Part shown: piece after piece, positions 37,381 through 48,942 of the stretch
Numbering within the stretch: the first letter of the stretch is position 1
Layout of the letters: each line of letters begins with the position of its first letter
Source of the DNA: Erysipelotrichaceae bacterium
GTDB taxonomy: Bacteria; Bacillota_I; Bacilli_A; Erysipelotrichales; Erysipelotrichaceae
Direction of reading: 5' to 3'
Assembly: GCA_013334325.1 (NCBI GenBank)
Contig: JAAXXT010000010.1
Coordinates: 1 to 64,000 of the forward strand
DNA length: 64,000 nucleotides
Notes under the pieces: model-generated
What the model saw: the letters and a program-made list of their open reading frames with translations, nothing else
Told to the model about the DNA's origin: nothing
Database searches by the model: none
Made by a program: the position numbers and the translations under genes

Positions 37381-38255
37381 GTTGTTTTAATCGATTTGAA
37401 GTTTTCTTTGGTGATGATCGTATTATAGATAAGTACTGTACCCAAGACAATCAATCCACCTACAAGCGCCATTGGTTTAGGAAACTCTCCTATGACCAGA
37501 AAGACCCAAATTGGATTTAAGATGGGCTCAAGTGTAGCGATGATACCAGCAGTAGTCGCAGGCGTATGTTTGATCCCTTTAGAGAAAAAGATATAGCCTC
37601 CAGCCTGTTGAAAGATCCCCATCACAAAGATCATGATCCAAGGCAAGAGACTTTGATTATTTATGAATTGTTGATCAAAGAAAAGAGTAGGCAAGAAGAC
37701 TACCCCTAAGAGATTGCCCATAAAGGTCGCATCGATGGGTGATGCCCCTGGAAATTTATTGGCGAAGAAGACTCCCGCAAAGGATAAACCCGAAGCCAAA
37801 GCCAAAAGATCTCCGACAGGACTTCCTCCTTGAAATTGTTCTAAGAAGAAAAGACTGATGCCTATTGCGACTCCAACGACTGCGAATAGATCCCGTTTCT
37901 TAGGTCTTTGTTTATAAACGATCAAAGCCAATAGAATGATGAAAACAGGGGAAGTGTATTGTAGAACGATCGCATTGGCAGCTGAGGTCAACTTGATCGA
38001 AGACATATAAAGGACTGTGGTCAAGAAAATACAAATAGACGCCAACACAGTAGATTTAGTTACTTTAAAATGGAATGATTTTCGATAGATACCTATGGTA
38101 AAAGCAGCGATGATGCTTCTTAAAGCAGCGATAGTCAAACCTGACCAAGGAATCAGTTTATTAAGGACGCCTCCAAAGCTCCAAAATAAGGCAGCCATCA
38201 AGATATAGAAAGGTCCTGATTTAGTTATTTTCACTAGAATATTATAACAGAGCAC
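37377..38255 (-). CDS. DMT/EamA family transporter
   Basis: 'YILMAALFWSFGGVLNKLIPWSGLTIAALRSIIAA', second repeat 'LLALASGLSFAGVFFANK'. Confidence 0.87.
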   Translation of the reverse strand: MLCYNILVKITKSGPFYILMAALFWSFGGVLNKLIPWSGLTIAALRSIIAAFTIGIYRKSFHFKVTKSTVLASICIFLTTVLYMSSIKLTSAANAIVLQYTSPVFIILLALIVYKQRPKKRDLFAVVGVAIGISLFFLEQFQGGSPVGDLLALASGLSFAGVFFANKFPGASPIDATFMGNLLGVVFLPTLFFDQQFINNQSLLPWIMIFVMGIFQQAGGYIFFSKGIKHTPATTAGIIATLEPILNPIWVFLVIGEFPKPMALVGGLIVLGTVLIYNTIITKENFKSIKTT

Positions 38256-38329
38256 TACACATAAGTCGTTAAAATAAATATATGTATAGTGATATACTAG
38301 GTTTATAGAATGTTGCCGGGAGGTAACTC

Positions 38330-39829
38330 ATGAAACAAAAAATAAATATGCTTTTCTTACTCTGTTTATGTTTATCCATAACAGCCTGTTCTAAGCCAGC
38401 TTCTTTTACTTTAGATCAGTCTTTTACTTCAGTCTATAGTGGAAGTGATGATCCGCTTGAAAGTAGTAGTGCCCTTGTGTTAACTGAAGATGATCATCAA
38501 GTCCTATCTATGAGACTAAGTACTAGTTCTTGGGTAAAAGTGAGTTCTTCAACCCACGATACGAGTGCCTTTATCCACTTAATAGGTAGTTCTAAGGCAA
38601 TCTACTCTTTTTATCAAAAAGATCTCACCACATATATCGACGTTGATACTGATAAGGATGGAGATCCGGAGTTCTTCTATTCAAGTTCAGACATCAAATT
38701 TTCGGAATTGAAAGTTTGGATAGAAGACTTAAGACTGTCAACGGATCGGTTTAATGAACTCAAAGACAATGCTTCTTATAATATTGCATTCATAGGATCA
38801 GCTCATTTGATCGATCAATTACGTCAATTGACACTAAGTAGTGAGGATGAACTTCTATTAAAAGGTCTATTGGACTTTGATCAATGGGTCCATATCTCAG
38901 AGATCCCAAGTCTTGATCCTATAGACGATGTCTTATTTGTATTAGAAAGCACAATAGATGGAGAATCTGTGATGCTTAGTGTTTATTCGAAAAATGGTAA
39001 CTCTTATTTGGCTATTAGTAGTTCTGGATCGATGGATTCATACTTTCAATTGGAGTATTCGATCAGTACAGAGATTTTAGCTTTTTTAGAATCATTGTGG
39101 GATGCGATACTACCTGTGGATGATATTCCTTCTATAACGTTTTCTCAAGGGTATGTTGGTCCTACACAATATATTTATGATTATGATACCTTGTTGCCAG
39201 ATTATCTCTTCAGTCTTACTCCTACACAAAATCTTGATTTAAGAACTTTGTTTGATTTAGGATCTTGGACTGAAGTAAGTGAAACTTATGTCTATGAAGA
39301 CGCTGAGTTTATCTTGATCAGTTCAACAGGAGCCATTTTATATTTTGCGGGTAATGAGGATTCTTATTCGATTTGGATGAATGATCATGATCTTATGACA
39401 CATTATGTCTCCGATTCAAATAATTTTCAGACCATCAATGACACCATCAATTCATATTTTATTCCTCAAGCACCTCCACTATCGATCACAGATGCCATCT
39501 ATACCGTCGCTCAGTATTATGAAGGACCTATACAAGACATGATGAGTCCTGATCTATCAGTGAACTTGACTTCGGCTCAGTCTAAAACCATCAAAGACTT
39601 CTTGGACCCTTATGCGTGGAGACAAGCATATGATATTCCTCCACGTGGAGTAATCGTCATGTTCTCATTGACTGATGAGAATGGTGTAGATTATACAGTC
39701 TTTAGTTTTGGTCTTAACACCACATTGATCAGTGTTTCATTGAATGAAATAGATCGAAATAAATGGTGGATTGGCTCATTAAGTGGGGCAGATAGTGCTC
39801 GTGAATACATCTTAAATATTGCACCGTGA
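38330..39829 (+). CDS. Lipoprotein with tandem modules of unknown function
   Basis: 'MKQKINMLFLLCLCLSITACS' lipobox; four repeats: 'LTEDDHQVLSMRLSTSSWVKV', 'LSSEDELLLKGLLDFDQWVHI', 'LTPTQNLDLRTLFDLGSWTEV', 'LTSAQSKTIKDFLDPYAWRQA'. Confidence 0.78.
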   Translation: MKQKINMLFLLCLCLSITACSKPASFTLDQSFTSVYSGSDDPLESSSALVLTEDDHQVLSMRLSTSSWVKVSSSTHDTSAFIHLIGSSKAIYSFYQKDLTTYIDVDTDKDGDPEFFYSSSDIKFSELKVWIEDLRLSTDRFNELKDNASYNIAFIGSAHLIDQLRQLTLSSEDELLLKGLLDFDQWVHISEIPSLDPIDDVLFVLESTIDGESVMLSVYSKNGNSYLAISSSGSMDSYFQLEYSISTEILAFLESLWDAILPVDDIPSITFSQGYVGPTQYIYDYDTLLPDYLFSLTPTQNLDLRTLFDLGSWTEVSETYVYEDAEFILISSTGAILYFAGNEDSYSIWMNDHDLMTHYVSDSNNFQTINDTINSYFIPQAPPLSITDAIYTVAQYYEGPIQDMMSPDLSVNLTSAQSKTIKDFLDPYAWRQAYDIPPRGVIVMFSLTDENGVDYTVFSFGLNTTLISVSLNEIDRNKWWIGSLSGADSAREYILNIAP

Positions 39830-39870
39830 GTTAAATCTAAGCACACAAATAATAGAGTTTGTTTATAAAA

Positions 39871-39898
39871 AAACGACACATCACTGTGTCGTCTTTAT
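39871..39898. terminator. Bidirectional terminator
   Basis: ACGACACAtcacTGTGTCGT flanked by A/T runs. Confidence 0.6.
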
Positions 39899-42800
39899 TA
39901 GATGTTGTGGTGATCTATCTTCATCATATACATGCGTTCATCTGCTAATCTCATTACATCTGATACCTGATCATCCACGCTCATCTTCGTAGCAATCCCG
40001 AATGATAAAACAAATGCTACAGAGTTATCTTTTTCTAGTTTAGTATCAACAAGACAACGTTCAGCGATTTTTTTGCCTTCATCTTCATTCGTTTTAGGCA
40101 GAATGATTAAGAATTCATCGCCTCCCCATCTTCCTACCACATCGCTTGGGCGGCAACCCTCACTTAAGCGTTTAGCCGCTGTCATAATCATTTGATCGCC
40201 TGCCTCATGACCTAAAGTATCGTTTGCCTCTTTTAGTCCATCCATATCGGCTAGGATAATCGTGATTGGATGACTACGACGATCCTGTCCTAATGTTTTG
40301 AATACTTCTTCTAAATAACGACGATTGTAGAGTCCCGTCATACTGTCATGAAATGCATTATACTCATGACTTGTTTGTATTTTGAGACGGTCTGTAACAT
40401 CACGTCCCGCAGCATATAGATATTTTCCAAAACCAAGATCCGCTGTCCATTCAATAGAGATATATCGACCATCTGAAGTACGGTAACGATTAATGAAGCC
40501 GTCTATTCTTCTGGTCTCTGAAGCTGTTTGGAGTAAATCTAAAGTTGGTTGGACATCGTCAGGATGAACTAGATCAAGATAAGTTCTTCCCATGAGCTCT
40601 TCGGTTGTATAACCTAAGATCTCTGTGAAGCGATGATTAACTTTTATGAAGTTACCTTTCAAATCTGAGACACACAATAAGTCTAGATTTACGTTGAGGA
40701 AGGCATCGATTTGCTGCTTAGCAGCATATTCTGAGGTTATGTCCTGAAAGTTAATCAAGAAGATTTCTTCGTTGGAAGGTGTAAGCAAGCGGCTTACTCG
40801 ACCAGAAACATATACTGATTGTCCATTTATATCAATAAATCCGATATTATCTGGAAAATCCATCGAGAATCCTGGGATACTCATTCGTTCTTCATCGAAA
40901 GGCATTAAGGTCATGGTTGTCATATCGTACAATTCTAAAGCTTTACGAATATCTAGACCTCGTAGATCGGTGAGTGTCTTACCTATCAATCGCTCTGCGA
41001 CCGGATTTATGAATGTGATCCGTCGATTTGTGTCAACCAGAATAAATCCGGCATCAAGTGTTGAAACTGTAAGTTCATAGAATTCTCTTTCACGTACCAA
41101 TTGCTCATTTATGGCTTTTCGTTTGATGGTCACCAACAAGAGATTACTAAGTTCACTCAACATTGCTCGTTCTAGATGAGAGTAGGTATGTTTCCTTCTA
41201 ACAGAGTCAAAGCCTAAGAATCCACTACAGACATTGTCCGCTATCAAAGGTACCGTTACTAGACTGATGATACCCTGAGGTTCAAGTGCTTGTCTTAATC
41301 CACTAGAAGGGTCTAGATCTGTTACCTTGTCAACGATGATGGTTTCACCTTGTATATGAGCATTGATCCAGTCATCATAAAACTCCATTGGTGCATCTTG
41401 CAACTGTTCGATTTGGGGTTCGATTCCTTCGTGACACCACTCATAGGTATTACTTATGGTTTTGGCTTGCCAGTCATATTTAAAGACATAGACTCGATCA
41501 ACATCGAAAAAATTTCCACAGAGTTCAAGTACTTGATTGATTTTATTGTCAACATCATTAGAATCGACATTGATCAATCGTGCAGATATGGTGGACAACA
41601 ATGCTTGAAGACCCGCGTTTTCGTGTAATTGTATGCGGTATGTATGTTCATCTGCTGAAGTAATGGTTTCAAACTGACGCCAGCTCCGTTCATTGATTTC
41701 AGTTCCAAAAAGATGGAAATACTTGACATCTTCCTTCAATAAATGATCCCAAACAACTTCTCGAACAAGAAATGGTACAAACACATATAGATCAATCTCA
41801 CCAGCTTCATATTTATCGACAAAGGCAAGGGCTCGATTTAATAGTGATTCGTGTTCCAGTTTGTGTTCATGTAAGCCATCATAATGATGTTGTTCTAGAA
41901 TATTTTCTTCATCTGTAAAATGAGTTTTTACAGCACTTAATAGGGCAGTAAGAGCTGATTTTATGATCTCAGGATTTGGATTGTCTAACAGACTTAAGCG
42001 TTCTAAATCTGCGGTTAAGCGCATCAAGTCATGATGTTGCTGATCGATGGTAGGTTCTCCACTATCCCAATCGTGATGCCAATGCATACGAATTTCTGTC
42101 CAGTCATCATTAAATGGTTTAACAGGAAGTCCCTCTGATTTCATGGCAATAAGATAGTATGCTCTGAATGCAGCGATGTTGATAGGTCGACTAAACAAAA
42201 ATCCTTGGATTTTATCTGCTTTCATAGAGCGAAGTAGTTCAAATTGAGCTAGGGTTTCTACCCCTTCGATAATGACTTCTAGACCTAGAGCATGCAAGAT
42301 GGTGATCATCGATTCGATGATGATACGACTCTTCTGATCCCATTCTATGGTTCTAACCAGAAGTCGATCAATCTTAACGATATCTAAAGGCAATGCTTTT
42401 AAGTAAGCGAAAGACGAATATCCAGTCCCAAAGTCATCTAAAGCCACACGGATCCCAAGTTCCTTAAGACGAATGAATACCTTGATTACCTCTGCAGCGT
42501 CTTGAACGAGACTACTTTCCGTAACCTCAAGTTTTAGACGATGAGCAGAAATCCCACTGTTTATCAATTCTTGGCGTAAGAACTGATACAATTCTTCACC
42601 ACGATTAGCTATGGATACAAATGAAACATTAACACTCATTACTAAAGGAGGATTATCTACGATATCCCATTGTGATAAGACCTGTAAAGCACGCTGGATT
42701 ACCCAATCCGTTATAGGGATAATAAGTCTGGTTCGTTCTGCTATAGGAATAAATTCTAAAGGGGAGACCATCCCATATTCAGGATGATTCCATCTTAGCA

Positions 42801-44613
42801 GTGCCTCGGCATCCGTCACTTTGCCAGTTCTAACATTGTAAATGGGTTGAAAATATAGCTCTAGTTGTTTCTTTTCAATCGCATCAGATAAGTCTCTTTC
42901 TAGTCGAAGTTCCCTTGTTTGAGCTTTAGCCATACTATCATTGTAGGCTTTGCTACAATTACGTGTCGACTTGGCTACATAGAGTGCTGTTGAGGCGTTG
43001 TTAAGCAAAGACTCCATCAGTTGACCAGGGACGCCGATGTCATAACCGATACTGACTGAGACCGAAATCATTCGATTCTCTAACATAAACGGTTCGGCAA
43101 TGTACTGGTTTAGTTGACTAGAAATCTGGTCAACTTTTTCAGGGTCTATAGTATTCAGAACCACAACATATTCATCTCCATCGAAGTGATATAATTCACC
43201 GATGGTATTGATTCTTCTCTCTATTCCATGCGCGATAAATTCGATAATCTTATCGCCTAAGCGATGACCAAATTTGTCATTGATTGATCCAAAATGATCA
43301 AAATCAATAAAAAGTAAACTGATTGGTTGATCAACATTCATTTTATTGTGAATTTGTTCGTATTTTCTGAATGAGGCACGATTTCTTAGACCTGTTATTG
43401 AATCGTGTTCATACAAGTACTCGATACGGGCATCGCTTTTTCGGCGTTCATCAATATTGCGACTCGATCCAACGACCTCAAGTTGCCCATCTTCAGTTAA
43501 GCGATAACGTGAAGACATTTCTACCCATACTGTACTGCCATCCTTGCAGAACTGTTCGACTTCATTATTATAGTTAGGGCTATTGGTTGGGTCGCTCATA
43601 AACTTAGCTATTCTCTCATCACGCCCGTTCATCAAATACACAAGCGATTCTGGTGTAATGACCTCACGTATAGATTGAGCCATCATTTCTTCAGCTGTGT
43701 ATCCACGAAGTCGTTCTACCGATGGACTGACATAAACGTATCGATCTGTATCCATGTTGTAGGCCCATATGACATCCCCCATCATCGTAGTGATAAGGCT
43801 CATACGGTTTTGTTCTTTAGTTAGAGTATTCTCCATGTTTTTTCTTGACGTTATGTCATTGATCGATAAAATCATGGTTAAGGATCCCTTATACTTTGTA
43901 AACGAAGCCGAGACTAGTGCCCAAAACTTATGATGTGATAAATTGTATAGTTCAACTTCAAAATCATAGATGTATCCATGACCTTGCATTTGTTCATGGA
44001 ATGTCTTACGATCTTCCTTATTGACGTAAAAATCCTCAGAAAAAAACATTGTTTCTCCAGACATATCGAACTGAATCAGTGCTCTTTTATTTCCATACAC
44101 TAAGTTCTTTGTTTCGGCGTCTATCAACAGAATTGGAAAAGGTGCATTCTCGATAAGATTGTTGTATTGTTCATCACTACGAATTTCTTCTAAGCGTTTA
44201 TGATCTGTAATGTTAATATGAGAACCAACCATTAAAACAGGCTTACCTTGATCATCCCATTCGACGACCTGACCACGATCAAGGACCCATACCCATGAAC
44301 CATCTTTGTGTTTCATACGAGCTTCCATCTCGTAGAATTCAGTACGCCCTTCAAAATAGGCTTCTAGTAATCCAGCTGATTCTTTTAAATCATCAGGATG
44401 AGAATATTCTTCCCATGTTTTGATCGAAATAGGTTGTAATTCATCCAAGGTGTAGCCAATAATATCAGCCCATCGACTATTGAGTATCAGCTCACCTGTT
44501 TGTATATACCATTGCCAAATCCCTGGATCCAAAGTGCGCAATACAGTATCTGCATTCTTGATTGGATTATCAGAAATCACGTTTAAAGTAGTCTTCATTT
44601 TGTTTGAATGCAT
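39898..44613 (-). CDS. Multidomain c-di-GMP turnover protein: PAS repeats, degenerate GGDEF, EAL, bacteriohemerythrin, GAF, PAS-PAS, canonical GGDEF
   Basis: 'HFDGDEYVVVL' (degenerate GGDEF), 'AEALLRWNHPEYG'/'LDDFGTGYSSFAYLKALPLDIVKID'/'IIEGVETLAQ' (EAL), 'HFTDEENILEQHHYDGLHEHKLEHE' (hemerythrin), 'VVGRWGGDEFLIILP' (GGDEF). Confidence 0.93.
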   Translation of the reverse strand: MHSNKMKTTLNVISDNPIKNADTVLRTLDPGIWQWYIQTGELILNSRWADIIGYTLDELQPISIKTWEEYSHPDDLKESAGLLEAYFEGRTEFYEMEARMKHKDGSWVWVLDRGQVVEWDDQGKPVLMVGSHINITDHKRLEEIRSDEQYNNLIENAPFPILLIDAETKNLVYGNKRALIQFDMSGETMFFSEDFYVNKEDRKTFHEQMQGHGYIYDFEVELYNLSHHKFWALVSASFTKYKGSLTMILSINDITSRKNMENTLTKEQNRMSLITTMMGDVIWAYNMDTDRYVYVSPSVERLRGYTAEEMMAQSIREVITPESLVYLMNGRDERIAKFMSDPTNSPNYNNEVEQFCKDGSTVWVEMSSRYRLTEDGQLEVVGSSRNIDERRKSDARIEYLYEHDSITGLRNRASFRKYEQIHNKMNVDQPISLLFIDFDHFGSINDKFGHRLGDKIIEFIAHGIERRINTIGELYHFDGDEYVVVLNTIDPEKVDQISSQLNQYIAEPFMLENRMISVSVSIGYDIGVPGQLMESLLNNASTALYVAKSTRNCSKAYNDSMAKAQTRELRLERDLSDAIEKKQLELYFQPIYNVRTGKVTDAEALLRWNHPEYGMVSPLEFIPIAERTRLIIPITDWVIQRALQVLSQWDIVDNPPLVMSVNVSFVSIANRGEELYQFLRQELINSGISAHRLKLEVTESSLVQDAAEVIKVFIRLKELGIRVALDDFGTGYSSFAYLKALPLDIVKIDRLLVRTIEWDQKSRIIIESMITILHALGLEVIIEGVETLAQFELLRSMKADKIQGFLFSRPINIAAFRAYYLIAMKSEGLPVKPFNDDWTEIRMHWHHDWDSGEPTIDQQHHDLMRLTADLERLSLLDNPNPEIIKSALTALLSAVKTHFTDEENILEQHHYDGLHEHKLEHESLLNRALAFVDKYEAGEIDLYVFVPFLVREVVWDHLLKEDVKYFHLFGTEINERSWRQFETITSADEHTYRIQLHENAGLQALLSTISARLINVDSNDVDNKINQVLELCGNFFDVDRVYVFKYDWQAKTISNTYEWCHEGIEPQIEQLQDAPMEFYDDWINAHIQGETIIVDKVTDLDPSSGLRQALEPQGIISLVTVPLIADNVCSGFLGFDSVRRKHTYSHLERAMLSELSNLLLVTIKRKAINEQLVREREFYELTVSTLDAGFILVDTNRRITFINPVAERLIGKTLTDLRGLDIRKALELYDMTTMTLMPFDEERMSIPGFSMDFPDNIGFIDINGQSVYVSGRVSRLLTPSNEEIFLINFQDITSEYAAKQQIDAFLNVNLDLLCVSDLKGNFIKVNHRFTEILGYTTEELMGRTYLDLVHPDDVQPTLDLLQTASETRRIDGFINRYRTSDGRYISIEWTADLGFGKYLYAAGRDVTDRLKIQTSHEYNAFHDSMTGLYNRRYLEEVFKTLGQDRRSHPITIILADMDGLKEANDTLGHEAGDQMIMTAAKRLSEGCRPSDVVGRWGGDEFLIILPKTNEDEGKKIAERCLVDTKLEKDNSVAFVLSFGIATKMSVDDQVSDVMRLADERMYMMKIDHHNI

Positions 44614-44964
44614 AGAACTCCTTGCCCCTTATGTCAATGACACAATATAAAGTTGCTCATTCAATGATCTTATTATCTTATAAGAAGTGGAACGACTTAA
44701 GTAATATACCTAATCTTTATATCAACATTATAGCATTTTATATTTTGTTATCACTTGCTTAGTTGTGAAAATCTCTTGATTTTGGGCCAATATAACTTGT
44801 GGCTTTCATGAGACTGAAGAAGATGTTCGCTTTTTCTACTTAGACAAGGTGTACGTAGAATAATTATAAGAATCAATATAGATCTTATCAATCTATTCAA
44901 CAATTTTTAAGAGAGGGTAGGAACTTAAGCGTCAAAGTGTTAGGATAGATTTGAGGTAAGTTAT

Positions 44965-45489
44965 ATGCTAAATGCCATGAAATGTTGTCAAGATGTCCAA
45001 CACTGTTGCCCATCTTCAGATAAAATCATCAATGTTGAGTTTTTGTATTTGGATCTAAGTATATGTGAACGATGTCAAGGCAGTGATAAGCAGTTGAATG
45101 AAGCTATTCATTTACTTAGACCAATACTTCTTGAACTTGGTTATGAACTTAAACTTAATAAAATCAATGTCAATACCGAAGCTTTAGCTAGAAAGACTCA
45201 TTTTTATAGTTCTCCAACGATCAAAATCAATGGGGTAGATATCGTTTTACAAGTAGAAGAAGATGCCTGTGTTTCTTGTGGTGACTTATGTGGTGATAGT
45301 GTTGATTGTAGAGTATTTACCTATCAAGGTAAGACCTATCATGAACCACCTAAGGCAATGATCATAGACGCGATCCTTAAGTCGATGTATCTTCCAAAAA
45401 CTTTAATCAAACCTTCGGTGTATGTTTTACCAGATAATCTCAAGAAATTCTATGATGGACAAAAGCGAAACGCCAATACCAATATGTAA
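44965..45489 (+). CDS. DUF2703-like cysteine-rich protein
   Basis: 'FLYLDLSICERCQGSDKQLNEAI...SSPTIKINGVDI...CVSCGDLCGDSVDCRVFTYQGKTYHEPPKAMI'. Confidence 0.7.
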   Translation: MLNAMKCCQDVQHCCPSSDKIINVEFLYLDLSICERCQGSDKQLNEAIHLLRPILLELGYELKLNKINVNTEALARKTHFYSSPTIKINGVDIVLQVEEDACVSCGDLCGDSVDCRVFTYQGKTYHEPPKAMIIDAILKSMYLPKTLIKPSVYVLPDNLKKFYDGQKRNANTNM

Positions 45490-45586
45490 TTGAATATAGT
45501 GAAAGATCGTTGATGTACTGTAAAAAAACGCGATAAAATGAGTATAATATAGTGGTAGAATTTGAATAATGGTGGAGGGAAACAAA

Positions 45587-47392
45587 ATGATAAAACGTCT
45601 TATTTCAGTACTGATGTGTAGTTTACTATTGCTCAGTCTTTCAGCGTGTGATCCAACGGTAAATGATCCTGGGAATGATCCTTTTGTGTTGGGAGTCAAT
45701 AAGATTACCGAAGTCAATATCAATATGAAAATGGAGGCAATTGTCTTAGACACAGCCCTTTTAGATGCTTCCGTTCTTCAAACTGATTCTTGGATCAAAA
45801 CATCTGTGACCATCCTAGATGAGACCACATTAAAAATGATCTTTCTAGATGATCAGGCTTATGAATACAAAGTGTATCGTCAATATGATAAATACATTGT
45901 GACCATCACTAATCCGAAATATACTAAAGTCCATCGTTATTGGATTAGTGAAACCATTATGATGGATATAGTCCAATATCTCACAGAGCATTATCTAACC
46001 CAAGTCGCTGGATATTTGGATTTCAAAAAAGCGTATTGGGGCACAGATGAATCGACTGTATTTGAGATTGATCAAAATTTGATCAAAGAATATTATCTTC
46101 CTAGAGATTTTCAAATCCCAGCAGAACCAATTGATCTGAGTAGAAGGCATGCGGAATTCAGTCTTGTCGATGAATTAGGCAATGTGTATAATTTTTATGC
46201 TCAAGCTTACGCAGTTGTGATCACTTGGGCAAAGGATAATACTTCCGTTCAGTATTCATTTGATTTTGAAAAATCAGCGAATATCCTCAAAGTACTGACC
46301 GAGAATTATTATGATGAACCATTTGTAGGTGACCTTGAACCTGTATTGTTTACTCATGTGTATCTCGAAGGTATAGATAGTTATAATAGCTCAAAAATGG
46401 TTTCAATCTCAAAAATTATAAGCGATGGAATAAATGAAGAATTGATGTTGCAAAGGGCATTTAAAGCAGACCTTTTACCAGACGACCAATCTAAATGTCA
46501 GTTTGTTTTAAAAGATGATACTGGATTATTCTATGTGGTTTGTTATAACCCATATATCGTAGGCGTTGGTCTTGATCCGAAAGGACCTTTAACTTACTAC
46601 TCGTTAGGTGATTTCAATGATACAGACATTGGAGGTTACCTTGCATTCATGCCTCTACCTGCACCTACTGGTAGTAGAATAGATAATCTACGATTCACTA
46701 AAGTCTATGCTGTTATGCATTGTGATTGTGATCATCATGTAGATCTCAGTTTGGCCCAAAGTAATTACGTCAATAGTCTTATGGATTTAAAAGATCATGC
46801 ATCGGTAGTCACCGACTTTTCCTTATATAGTAACGATACATGGCCTGATGATTTATTTTATATCGACGATACAAATGGTCATCGTATAAAGTTTCTCATT
46901 TATCCAATGACAAAAAAGATCATTATTTCCATCGACTACAATGGGGAAGATCAATACGGTATGACCTATTATGAGATCGATGAAGCAGGATACGAAAAAG
47001 TACTAGAAAGTCATTTTTATCTATCTGGTTTATTGGATCCTAATAAAAAAGATGCCAATCCAACATTTACTGGGTTCTATATAGGTAATGTATTAGGTGG
47101 GAGTACAGCCATCATCGATCTACCGATCACGACCCTTACGAATACTCAGATCACTACGATCGATGGACTACTACAAAGATCTCAGTGGCAAGAACTATCT
47201 TTATATGATGATGCTATTCCAATAGACAGTGACTTTATTCTTCAAAAGAGCAGTGATGCATTCTATATCTTCAGTAAGGTTGGATCGATTTCTGTGATCA
47301 CCGAGAGACAATTCAATGGGGAAGCTAAGGTTTATCTTATCCCAAACAGTGCTTATAATGATGCCTTGTCTAAACTCAATAGTTACAAGTAA
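45587..47392 (+). CDS. Lipoprotein with tandem modules of unknown function (start corrected from 45569)
   Basis: 'MIKRLISVLMCSLLLLSLSAC' lipobox; about five modules incl. 'LTNTQITTIDGLLQRSQWQEL'. Confidence 0.75.
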   Translation: MIKRLISVLMCSLLLLSLSACDPTVNDPGNDPFVLGVNKITEVNINMKMEAIVLDTALLDASVLQTDSWIKTSVTILDETTLKMIFLDDQAYEYKVYRQYDKYIVTITNPKYTKVHRYWISETIMMDIVQYLTEHYLTQVAGYLDFKKAYWGTDESTVFEIDQNLIKEYYLPRDFQIPAEPIDLSRRHAEFSLVDELGNVYNFYAQAYAVVITWAKDNTSVQYSFDFEKSANILKVLTENYYDEPFVGDLEPVLFTHVYLEGIDSYNSSKMVSISKIISDGINEELMLQRAFKADLLPDDQSKCQFVLKDDTGLFYVVCYNPYIVGVGLDPKGPLTYYSLGDFNDTDIGGYLAFMPLPAPTGSRIDNLRFTKVYAVMHCDCDHHVDLSLAQSNYVNSLMDLKDHASVVTDFSLYSNDTWPDDLFYIDDTNGHRIKFLIYPMTKKIIISIDYNGEDQYGMTYYEIDEAGYEKVLESHFYLSGLLDPNKKDANPTFTGFYIGNVLGGSTAIIDLPITTLTNTQITTIDGLLQRSQWQELSLYDDAIPIDSDFILQKSSDAFYIFSKVGSISVITERQFNGEAKVYLIPNSAYNDALSKLNSYK

Positions 47393-47395
47393 AAA

Positions 47396-47424
47396 TAAAA
47401 AATCCGCTTATGCGGATTTTGTGT
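47396..47424 (+). terminator. Terminator hairpin
   Basis: AAAAATCCGCttatGCGGATTTT. Confidence 0.6.
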
Positions 47425-47428
47425 TTAT

Positions 47429-47502
47429 TGGCAGGGGTAGTAGGAGTTGAACCCACATCGACGGTTTTGGAGACCGGCGCTCTACCATTGAACTATACCC
47501 CT
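47429..47502 (-). tRNA. tRNA-Trp (anticodon CCA), CCA tail encoded
   Basis: Reverse complement AGGGGTATAGTTCAATGGTAGAGCGCCGGTCTCCAAAACCGTCGATGTGGGTTCAACTCCTACTACCCCTGCCA: acceptor AGGGGTA/TACCCCT, anticodon loop CTCCAAA, T-loop GTTCAACTC. Confidence 0.93.
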
Positions 47503-47562
47503 AAATGCCTTTTAATTCTATCATAGGCAAGATTTCATTTCAAGAAAGAACTGTTATAATAA

Positions 47563-48920
<1,358 letters not shown>

Positions 48921-48942
48921 GATTGTGCTAAACTAATTAAGT

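Noticed and set aside
38310-38330. GTTGCCGGGAGGTAAC hairpin before the 38330 lipoprotein as part of a GEMM riboswitch
   Set aside because: Resembles the 3' part of GEMM-I but no upstream CAAACC/GAAA aptamer core; it is more likely a hairpin containing the ribosome-binding site.
44614-44964. A second ncRNA or small gene in the 350-bp gap upstream of the DUF2703-like gene
   Set aside because: AT-rich with weak hairpins and no clear promoter-terminator pair; only very short ORFs without RBS.
47429-47502. UGA-decoding (code 4) based on tRNA-Trp
   Set aside because: Anticodon is CCA (UGG), and genes such as nagA and the MBOAT gene end with TGA, so the standard code fits.
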